From the NCBI GenBank assembly GCA_054601695.1, contig BAAHQB010000448.1, positions 28,094 to 92,093 of the forward strand: a stretch of DNA of 64,000 nt, given 5' to 3'. The DNA is from Amorphochlora amoebiformis (lineage: Eukaryota; Cercozoa; Chlorarachniophyceae). Position 1 is the first letter of the stretch, and every line of letters starts with the position of its first letter. A model generated the notes under the pieces. The model worked only from the letters and a program-made list of their open reading frames with translations. It was not told where the DNA came from and did no database searches. The position numbers and the translations under genes are program-made. Shown piece after piece: positions 53,722 to 64,000 of the stretch.

Positions 53722-54591
53722 TATATATATATATGTCTAACTATCTGTAGATTTAAGCTAAATAACCTCTATCTCTCTCAATCGTTAACCTTAACCCCAA
53801 CCCGAACATCATACCCCACCCATACTCTAATCTGAACCATAACCCTAACCCTAACCCTAACCCTAACCCTAGCCCTAACCCTAACCCTAACCCTAACCCT
53901 AACCCTAACCCTAACCCTAACCCTAACCCTAACCCTAACCCTAACTCTAACCCTAACCCTAACCCTAACCCTAACTCTAACCCTAATCCTAACCCTAACC
54001 CTAACTCTAACCTAATCCTAACCCTCACCCTAACTCTAACCCTAACCCTAACCCTAACTCTAACCTAATCCTAACCCTCACCCTAACTCTAACCCTAACC
54101 CTAACCCTAACCCTAACTCTAACCTAATCCTAACCCTCACCCTAACTCTAACCCTAACCCTAACCCTAACCCTAACTCTAACCTAATCCTAACCCTCACC
54201 CTAACTCTAACCTAATCCTAACCCTCACCCTAACTCTAACCCTAACCCTAACCCTAACCCTAAATATAATCTAATCCTAACCCTACTCTATATATATATT
54301 ACATATATGTTACATGTGTATATATTCATATATATATATATATGTGTGTGTATTTACAATATATGTATATAAATATGTATATATGTGTGTGTGTATTTAC
54401 AATATATGTATATATAAATATGTAAATATGTGTGTGTGTGTATTTACAATATATGTATATATAAACATGTATATATGTGTGTGTGTGTATTTACAATATA
54501 TGTATATATAAATGTGTATATATGTATATATGTACTTCTCAGGCTATTAGTCCATTTCGACCCCGCCAAGACACAGGAGCTGTACGTATAT

Positions 54592-54627
<36 letters not shown>

Positions 54628-54658
54628 GCATTTACGTATATGTAAATATAAATATATA

Positions 54659-54692
<34 letters not shown>

Positions 54693-54745
54693 GTATATGT
54701 ATGTATGTATGTACAAACTATTGCGTGCTATGATTTATATACTCA

Positions 54746-54777
<32 letters not shown>

Positions 54778-54821
54778 AATATCAATATACCAACAGACGT
54801 CCTTCCCAAGATGAGTTATAG
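51260..54821 (+). CDS. unrecognised multi-exon gene, 5 exons seen, terminal exon included
   Basis: Exons 51260-51305 ([15 protein letters not shown], phase 0-1) and 51886-51934 ([15 protein letters not shown], phase 1-2) are compatible. Exons 53545-53579 ([11 protein letters not shown], phase 0-2), 54543-54581 ([12 protein letters not shown], phase 2-2) and 54797-54821 (RPSQDEL then stop TAG) are compatible with each other. A linking exon between 51935 and 53544 is missing. Borders are AG/GT, for example GTACGT at 54582. 51003-51050 ([14 protein letters not shown]) may be an earlier exon. No family is recognised. It follows the beta-roll gene on the same strand; whether it is separate or a continuation is not proven, but the TAA at 50547 ends the earlier frame. 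Confidence 0.55.
52541..53544 (+). repeat. echo array upstream of exon 53545-53579 (six copies plus original)
   Basis: A 50-bp block starting ATTTTCAAAAGAGAACAT and ending CTTCCGACGACGCAG occurs at about 52541, 52617, 52817, 52934, 53115, 53300 and 53494. Only the last continues into the exon. Copies differ by few bases and are separated by (TA)n, some by the same TATACACACACATACACACA filler, so recent multi-unit duplication is likely. Confidence 0.9.
53780..54290 (-). repeat. interstitial telomere-like (CCCTAA)n array with higher-order unit
   Basis: Pure CCCTAA at about 53838-53945, then a block with AACTCTAACCTAATCCTAAC and CCCTCACCC repeated about four to five times from 53998 to 54240. 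It lies between exons 53545-53579 and 54543-54581. Confidence 0.9.
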
Positions 54822-56170
54822 CATAAGGCTAGTAAGCCATAGTCGTTATATAGAACCTACACGATAGATACTAGAGGAAGAAATAGCAGCTAGCTAGGCC
54901 TCAAGTTGGATATCTTTCTACATATCCAAAGTTCGAGAGGATTCGTTTAAAATTTCAATAATTTATTTATCGGCTGCTATAGACATCATATTGTTAACCT
55001 TTTATTACTTGATATGACATTGACTGGTGTATTGACGTACTCTCTAAAAGACTTTTCAATTATCTATATATATATATATATATCTATATATATATATATA
55101 TATATACATATATCAGGGTGATACTAGCCGGAACATATGTGCATGATGGTGATATGTACATATATATCTAGTATATATATATATATATATATATATAAAT
55201 ATATATATATATGTAATAGTATAACGAGTATAAATATATATATTTATATGTATATATGTCTAGATATGTATACAATGGATATACGCAAGTTCAACGTGGT
55301 AAAAGCATTCGAGTCCCGTTCACATTCTGTCTAAACAGATGTACTCTAGTACTATGAGTTACACCATCCACAATTAAGATTACCTTAGTTTAACCGAGTA
55401 CAATCTTTTTCAATGTTCATTTATATATTTTCTAGATATCACCTAAATTAAAATCAAAATTCGCTGGAGTTCTACATTCAATTAACTGTAGTTAAAGCTA
55501 CAACTACTACGAAACTGGACCAACTGCATGTCGAGCTCGCTTCCTAGCTTCCTCCGTAAATACCCGTTAGTAGCCGTTACTAACCGGAGGAAGATTATTC
55601 CCAATTGTCCGGCATTTATAATTACCCGGAAATTCTCCGTACAAGTGTCTATTCTGGCAGTCGTCGAGTGTCTAGCTCAGAGAGTGTACATATCTAGCAT
55701 ATATATCCTACATATCCTAGATATCCTGGATATTATAGTACTAGATCTAGAGATATATTACATATAGACTGGATAGATTCTCTGGATCTAGTAGATATAT
55801 ACTACGCTAGTAGTACTAGCTAGAGTAGTCCAGAGTTTAGGTAGTACTATAGGTTGTCGTAACTAGTACTAGTCTGTATATATATCTAATTCAATTATTA
55901 ATATTTTTATGGGCTCTGGAAGATCTAGCAAGCCCATGAGCAAGTTCTCTAGGTTCTAGAAGTCACATACAAATCTTCTGGTGACAATCAACTTGCATTC
56001 GCTGCATGGAGAAGCAAGAGACTATTGTTTTTCTGGGAATTAGCTAAATCTGTCATACGTACGGCGTTCTCTGGGTTCTAGAGGTTTTGAGATATTTTTT
56101 GGGTTTTTGCAAGCAGAAACGTCTTGTTAGGTCTTGGTTTGCAAGCATATCGTAGTAATTGTATTCAGGT
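54822..56170. other. intergenic region, CTAG-rich
   Basis: Except for short TA blocks near 55065-55110 and 55170-55250 this is unique sequence dense in CTAG, TCTAG and CTAGAG words (most dense 55660-56080). No exon, tRNA or rRNA is recognised. Confidence 0.55.
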
Positions 56171-56208
56171 ATTTCAATGTAATGATATATATATCTAGTA
56201 TATATATG

Positions 56209-56246
<38 letters not shown>

Positions 56247-56549
56247 AATCGTGTTTAGGTCACAGTATTCCAAAGTAATGATATATATATATATATATAT
56301 ATATAATGAGAAAGCTAGATATTAGAAGATTTCAGAGATTATTCTTCTTTGCGGCCTTGCGGAACCTATAAAATATATATATATATATATATTTATATAT
56401 TATCTATACATAAACACACACACATATACATATATATATATATATATGTATATATGTATATACATATACATTATATACACGTACATATATATATAATATA
56501 TAAATATATATAAATATAAATACATGTATAAAAATTAACAATATGTTTG

Positions 56550-56588
<39 letters not shown>

Positions 56589-56701
56589 CACATACACACA
56601 CACACATATATATATACATATACTATGTATAGTTTATATATATCTAGTACCTGTAAATAAGTTCTAAACGCTCTCCGGCACAATCAATGCCTATATTGTG
56701 T

Positions 56702-57058
56702 ACACATATTTAAGTATATTATTCACATATTCAAGTATGTTATGCACACATATTCAAGTATATTATGTTCACATATTCAAGTGTTATGCTCACATATTCA
56801 ATTATATTATGTACACATATTTTATTCACATATTGTGTACACATACAAGTATGTTATGTTCAAATGTTCAATTATTATGCTCACATATTCAAGTATATTA
56901 TGTACACATATTCAACTATATTATGTACATATATTCAAGAATATTAAGTACACATATTCAAGTATATTATGTTCATACATTCAAGTATACTATGTTCACA
57001 TATTCAAGTATATTATGTTCACATATTCAAGTATATTATGTACACATATTCAAGTTTG
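56702..57058 (+). repeat. minisatellite, unit about 20-25 bp
   Basis: About fifteen imperfect copies of a unit containing CACATATTCAAGTATATTATG, varying between GTACACATA, GTTCACATA and GCTCACATA. It ends at a short unique piece (57055-57090) that is partly repeated at 57160-57205. Confidence 0.9.
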
Positions 57059-57117
57059 TGCATATCCTTAAGATTCGAATATGTATATACAGTATATGCA
57101 CCTATACACCCCCCCCC

Positions 57118-57158
<41 letters not shown>

Positions 57159-57292
57159 TATATGTACATATTCAAGGATGTGCATCCCTTATTATTCGAA
57201 TATGTAAATATTTATTTATATATATGTATATATACACACATATATATAATATATGTAAAATTTTATATATACATATATATGTATATATATTG

Positions 57293-57327
<35 letters not shown>

Positions 57328-57421
57328 TCAACTAAAATGAGTACCCTTAAAGTAGGTATGCATATACATCCATATATATATATATAATACATATATGTAT
57401 ACATATATATATATATATATT

Positions 57422-57531
<110 letters not shown>

Positions 57532-57581
57532 ATATATACATGAATATATATATATATATATATATATTATAATATAACTAC

Positions 57582-57612
57582 CTGCATCTTCAAAAAGCTT
57601 GTTCGCGAGACC
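57582..57612 (-). CDS. candidate exon
   Basis: Between TATACCAG and GCAG|GTAGTT on the minus strand, [10 protein letters not shown] in phase 0 to 1. Splice sites are good; the family is unknown. Confidence 0.4.
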
Positions 57613-57617
57613 CTGGT

Positions 57618-57667
<50 letters not shown>

Positions 57668-57702
57668 ACGTGCGAAAATAGTTGCATATATATATTTTTG
57701 TA

Positions 57703-57735
<33 letters not shown>

Positions 57736-57740
57736 CATAC

Positions 57741-57778
<38 letters not shown>

Positions 57779-58261
57779 GCACATATTCTAGACATATATA
57801 TATATATATATATATGTATATTTACTTATTTATATGTATATCCATATGTACATGTAAATGTGCTAAACGGAAGATATATGTATATGTGTGTATGTGTATA
57901 CATATATATATATATATGTATATGTATATGTATGTATGTAACATGTTACTTATGTAATGTATACAATCATAAATGAATAAATATATATATATATATATAT
58001 ATATACTGTTAAAGCAACAATATAAATAGCATGAGGGGACGCAGTTTCAGAGTATATCGATATATATATGTATGTATATATATATATGTATGTGTGTATA
58101 TATGTATATATATATATGTATATATACGTATATTGTTTGTGCAGAGATACAATAATACAGATAACATCAGTAAACCCAGCTCGATGAGTAGATGTCTGTA
58201 CACTATTGAAATGCTATCGTAGACCTAATATAAACCGCTCGAGATCGATGGATATTCTGGA

Positions 58262-58420
58262 GATCGTTCGGAGATCGTATCATCCGGTAGTACCCGGTGG
58301 TACCCGTTAGTACCCGGTGGTACCCGTTAGTACCCGGTGGTACCTGGTAGTTAAGAGCTTTCGTGGTACCGTGACAAAGCGTGACGTCACGGCATATCGT
58401 GGTGACGTCACGGCATGTCA
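58262..58420 (+). repeat. GTACC palindromic tandem repeats and TGACGTCA pairs
   Basis: TAGTACCCGGTGGTACCCGT-type units repeat about three times from 58284 to 58350. TGACGTCA occurs at 58382-58389 and 58403-58410, each followed by CGGCAT. A related GTACCCGGTAGTACCGGG piece is at about 58763. Confidence 0.8.
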
Positions 58421-58488
58421 CGCCTAATGTTACCCATCAGTACCCTCTTCGTTTCTAGTGAAGAGCAAGAACCATGCAACATGGAGAG

Positions 58489-59687
<1,199 letters not shown>

Positions 59688-59816
59688 CTTTATCAACATC
59701 GATCTATATATATGTATATATATATATTATATTATATTATATTATATATATATATACTCTTGTATATATTGTGTAATATGTATTATATATATATATATAA
59801 CGTACGAAATTTTATG

Positions 59817-59872
<56 letters not shown>

Positions 59873-59904
59873 GAGATTCATACAGTAATTTAAACATATA
59901 TGTA

Positions 59905-59937
<33 letters not shown>

Positions 59938-59982
59938 AATATATAAATAAAATATATGTAACATAGATATATCCTAATACCA

Positions 59983-60023
<41 letters not shown>

Positions 60024-60043
60024 CCTTCACATATGTTCATATA

Positions 60044-60092
<49 letters not shown>

Positions 60093-60160
60093 CATTACCC
60101 CTAGTTTAAGCTCACGCTCTTCCTCGTTGTCCCTAAAGTCCATATATATATATTATATAT

Positions 60161-60191
<31 letters not shown>

Positions 60192-60288
60192 TACATACAC
60201 ACACACACACATATATGTGTATGTATATGTATATATCGATATATATGAGCAGACATGGATTTCTATGAATACATATGTATACATACAT

Positions 60289-60329
<41 letters not shown>

Positions 60330-60394
60330 GTATATACATATATACATTATACATATATCTGCATACACACATAAGCCAATCCTTCCAAAGAATC

Positions 60395-60715
60395 GCCTAA
60401 CCCTAACCCTAACCCTAACCCTAACCCTAACCCTAATATTAACTAATAACATGTCAACTTTTGGTTAGGGTTAGGGTTAGGGTTAGGGTTAGGTTAGGGT
60501 TAGGGTTAGGGTTAGGGTTACGGTTAGCATTGGGCTTACAGATAGGGCTAGCCCTAGGGTTAGGTTTAGGAATACGTTAAGGGGTTAGGGTCAGAGTTAC
60601 GGTCAAGGTTAGAGTTAGGGTTAGGGTTAGAGTTAGGGTTAGGGTTAGGGTCAGTAACCCTAACCCTAGCTGTAACCCTAACCCTAGCTATAACCTAACC
60701 CTAACCTTGGAAAAA
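60395..60715. repeat. interstitial telomere-like repeats with two orientation switches
   Basis: (CCCTAA)n at 60398-60436, (TTAGGG)n at 60463-60522 and, degenerate, to 60652, then CCCTAA again at 60657-60712. The second switch (GGGTCAGTAACCC near 60648) is head-to-head, as in a telomere fusion. Confidence 0.9.
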
Positions 60716-60956
60716 GCATGATGGAGATAGTAACAGTGGCAACCTTTATGTATATAATAATTCATAAGAAGTTAAAACGTCATAGTGTGAGATGAATATG
60801 TATATGTATTATGCATATGTAAGAAAGGAATTTTTTATTAATTTGTTTTATTAGGTTTTAAGGTATATATATATAAATATATATATAGTTATATATATAT
60901 GTAGAATATTCATGTGTTTAGACATAAATATTATATATATATATATGTACATATAT

Positions 60957-60998
<42 letters not shown>

Positions 60999-61101
60999 GT
61001 ATATGTATGAGAATATGAAATGATGTTGTGATATTGCTATGAAATTTCCAATTATATATATATATATATATATATATTATATTATATTATATTATATATA
61101 C

Positions 61102-61134
<33 letters not shown>

Positions 61135-61187
61135 ATTCATATAAACAATTATAGGGTCAATCATGATCCACATGTATGATATATATA

Positions 61188-61220
<33 letters not shown>

Positions 61221-61225
<5 letters not shown>

Positions 61226-61226
61226 A

Positions 61227-61296
<70 letters not shown>
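61221..61296 (+). repeat. (AAT)n microsatellite
   Basis: About 24 AAT units in a row, almost uninterrupted, next to (TA)n. Confidence 0.95.
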
Positions 61297-61297
<1 letters not shown>

Positions 61298-61534
61298 TAA
61301 ATCATTAAACAATTGTAAGGGCAATATTAATATATATATATATATATATATATACCCCATATAAACAATTGTAGACGCAATCATAGTCCACATGTATATA
61401 ATATATCTATATCTTTACACATATATATATATATATATATAAAATACATATGTATAATATGTATATATAAACATATATTATATATATATATATATATACA
61501 TATATACATAATTTATATATATATATATATATAA

Positions 61535-61581
<47 letters not shown>

Positions 61582-61640
61582 ATATAAACAATTGTAGGGG
61601 CAATCATAGTCCCACGTGTATATATTGGGTCTATGACTAT

Positions 61641-61671
<31 letters not shown>

Positions 61672-61684
61672 ATACATATGTATA

Positions 61685-61730
<46 letters not shown>

Positions 61731-61764
61731 GTGTATATGTTGTGTCTATGACTATACATGTGTG

Positions 61765-61808
<44 letters not shown>

Positions 61809-61863
61809 TGTATATGTGTGTATATATATATTTATGTGTATATATATGTAATACATATGTATA

Positions 61864-61911
<48 letters not shown>

Positions 61912-61991
61912 ATATGTATGTGTGTAAACCGTATAAACAATTGTAGGGGCAATCATAGTCCCACGTGTATATATTATATCTATATCTATAC

Positions 61992-62043
<52 letters not shown>

Positions 62044-62055
62044 GTATATATACAT

Positions 62056-62194
<139 letters not shown>

Positions 62195-62369
62195 ATATAA
62201 GCAATTGTAGGTGTAATCATAGTCCCACATGCATATATTATATATATACCTATACACACATATATATATATATATATGTATATATAGATGTTATATATAT
62301 ATATATATGTATAGATAATAAATATGTATAATATATATATATATATGTATATATATATTATATATAAAC

Positions 62370-62447
62370 CATATAAACAATTGTAGGTGCAATCATAGTC
62401 CACGTCATAACCTCAGAAAGCATTCCGATTCCAAATATCTCGGGACT
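62370..62447 (-). CDS. exon of an unrecognised protein, hydrophobic
   Basis: 26 codons, phase 0-0, between TATATAG and ATG|GTTTAT on the minus strand: [20 protein letters not shown] then PTIVYM. The hydrophobic run could be part of a membrane helix. Neighbouring exons on the same strand could be 59687-59614, but the phase (1) does not match directly, so an exon is missing or the genes differ. Confidence 0.5.
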
Positions 62448-62448
62448 C

Positions 62449-62503
<55 letters not shown>

Positions 62504-62508
62504 CACAT

Positions 62509-62550
<42 letters not shown>

Positions 62551-62557
62551 TATACAT

Positions 62558-62612
<55 letters not shown>

Positions 62613-62658
62613 AAATACGCATACGTCAGAAAGCATTCCGATTCCAAATATCTCAGGA

Positions 62659-62693
<35 letters not shown>

Positions 62694-62777
62694 ATGGATA
62701 AATATACGTCAGAAAGCATTCCGTTTCCGAATATCTCAGGACTCTCTCTCTCTATATATAATATATACCTCATATAT

Positions 62778-62832
<55 letters not shown>

Positions 62833-62837
62833 GTATA

Positions 62838-62895
62838 CTGGTACAGCCTGTATAGCTAGCGCAGAAGCTATAGCTCGTTAATTACGAGGAGATAA
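62838..62895 (-). repeat. diverged partial copy of the copia LTR end
   Basis: TATAGCTAGCGCAGAAGCTATAGCT is close to the plus-strand start of the LTR at 63258-63285 (GTGTAGCTAGCGCGGAAGCT). It lies to the left of the LTR across about 350 bp of (TA)n, matching the edge-echo pattern; an older insertion is the alternative. Confidence 0.6.
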
Positions 62896-62904
62896 TATAT
62901 ATAC

Positions 62905-62955
<51 letters not shown>

Positions 62956-63008
62956 ATATAATATCTATATACACGTATATATATATATATATACATATAT
63001 ATAATTAC

Positions 63009-63039
<31 letters not shown>

Positions 63040-63145
63040 GAATATATAACATATATATATATGTATAACATATACATATGTGTGTGTATATGTATAATGT
63101 GTATATGTGTATGTATGTGTATATATATATAATATATATAAATAC

Positions 63146-63204
<59 letters not shown>

Positions 63205-63243
63205 CATATTTATTCATATACATACACATATATATATATATAT

Positions 63244-63806
63244 TGTTACAACATGGGTGTAGCTAGCGCGGAAGCTATAGCTAGTTTCCTACTTGGGTTT
63301 ACACCGTCAATTCGATAGACCACGACTTGCAGGCCAAAAAAAAGGGTTCGGAACCCAAGCAGCTCCGGCACCGACGGAACCCATGGGTTCCGGAAGAAGA
63401 AAGGAAGAAAGGAAGAAAGGAAGTAAATTTATCCGACTGCCGCGAAAAAAAAAACGTTTTTCAATTTATTATTCGTCGTGGTCTAAAGTGGGTTACTGTA
63501 TATTCCGCTGGGTTACTAGGAATCATTGCCTATTTGCGTATAACCGGTATATATATATATATGTATATTGTCAGCGTAGCAGTGGTAGTTGTCCGATTGA
63601 CTGTTGTCCGTTTGGATTATGGCAAATGATAATGACTAAATTCACAAGAAAATTCTCGCGTAGAAGGCCTTCCCTACCTAAGGTCTTCCCTTGGAAGATC
63701 TTCCCCTCGGATGACTATTGCTAATTCGCATGCGTAGATTACGAATATGACGGTAGTCTAGCGATCTGACGTCTAGTTAAGCTTGTAGGTCCGGTATACG
63801 TTAACA
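63244..63806 (-). mobile_element. 3' LTR of a Ty1/copia retrotransposon
   Basis: On the minus strand the element would read TGTTAACG (from 63806) to TGTAACA (ending 63244): 563 bp with a 5-bp terminal inverted repeat TGTTA/TAACA. It is preceded by the purine tract GAGGGGGAG at 63815-63807. The outer end abuts (TA)n, so a TA-type target duplication cannot be distinguished. Inside are an A-run, GGAAGAAA repeats (63385-63425) and a short (TA)n at 63550. Confidence 0.65.
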
Positions 63807-64000
63807 CTCCCCCTCGACGCGCCGCTCCTGCCAGCGTCGACCTTTGCTGCGCTCTTGGTTGGAGCCACATGCGCTTCCGTGTCCAGATATGCTTCCGCCA
63901 GCTTGAAGAGTGTAGCCCCGCTCACAGCCTTGGTAAGCCCATCCGCTAACTGTTGATCTGTTGGTATGTATTCCAACATATATATCCCACAATCTCCCTG
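63773..64000 (-). CDS. Ty1/copia polyprotein, C-terminal RNase H tail, partial
   Basis: The minus strand reads MLEYIPTDQQLADGLTKAVS followed by GATLFKLAEAYLDTEAHV, the typical end of copia polyproteins (HVPT-x-x-QLADxLTK motif after RNase H). The frame stops with TAG at 63775-63773, about 30 nt inside the LTR. The rest of gag-pol lies beyond the right edge. Intactness of the element cannot be judged. Confidence 0.85.
   Translation of the reverse strand, partial: QGDCGIYMLEYIPTDQQLADGLTKAVSGATLFKLAEAYLDTEAHVAPTKSAAKVDAGRSGASRGSVNVYRTYKLN

Noticed and set aside
63293-63724. 143-residue plus-strand open frame within the LTR
   Set aside because: It lies antisense inside the proposed LTR, is Lys/Arg-rich from GGAAGAAA repeats and crosses a TA tract.

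Overview
The window is nuclear DNA of an intron-rich eukaryote. Short exons (20-540 nt) are joined by GT-AG introns, many of which are filled with (TA)n; there are TTAGGG/CCCTAA arrays, long (CT)n tracts and the 3' end of a Ty1/copia retrotransposon. TTAGGG-type repeats argue against most land plants (TTTAGGG) and insects (TTAGG). I cannot name the species; a protist or alga is my guess only. Most long open frames here are translated microsatellite (Tyr-Ile, Ser-Leu or Gly-Leu polymers) and are not genes. The genes were found by reading the short non-repetitive islands between TA tracts, locating AG/GT borders and requiring matching codon phase across each intron.

Layout. 151-7673 (minus): an alpha/beta hydrolase in 13 phase-compatible exons, running off the left edge. 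8413-11219 (plus): parts of an unrecognised gene. 12998-14956 (plus): an 11-exon gene whose exons sum to exactly 255 codons. 15020-16489: CTAG-rich intergenic DNA. 16490-24226 (plus): a START-domain lipid-binding protein. 24230-24819: CTAG-rich intergenic DNA. 24820-27942 (minus): an unrecognised helical protein. 28250-35430: TA-rich, with isolated candidate exons. 35504-37679 (minus): an unrecognised protein. 37680-37811: a 132-bp divergent promoter interval. 37812-50549 (plus): the most interesting gene, a predicted secreted protein (signal peptide, coiled coil, then a long run of 14-15-residue YadA-head-like left-handed beta-roll repeats) spread over at least 15 exons, with telomere-like repeats, (CT)n and TA in its introns. 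51260-54821 (plus): a further multi-exon gene. 54822-56170: CTAG-rich intergenic DNA. 56200-63240: TA-rich with minus-strand exons. 63244-64000 (minus): a copia LTR and the end of its polyprotein.

A recurring structure is not explained by the genes. Where an exon meets a TA tract, the exon edge with its splice site is often repeated in tandem, each copy again flanked by TA. Copies of an acceptor edge lie upstream of the true exon and copies of a donor edge lie downstream. I call these edge echoes. They create arrays of decoy splice sites, most strikingly in the beta-roll gene. All exon models are by eye; no search or transcript data were available.
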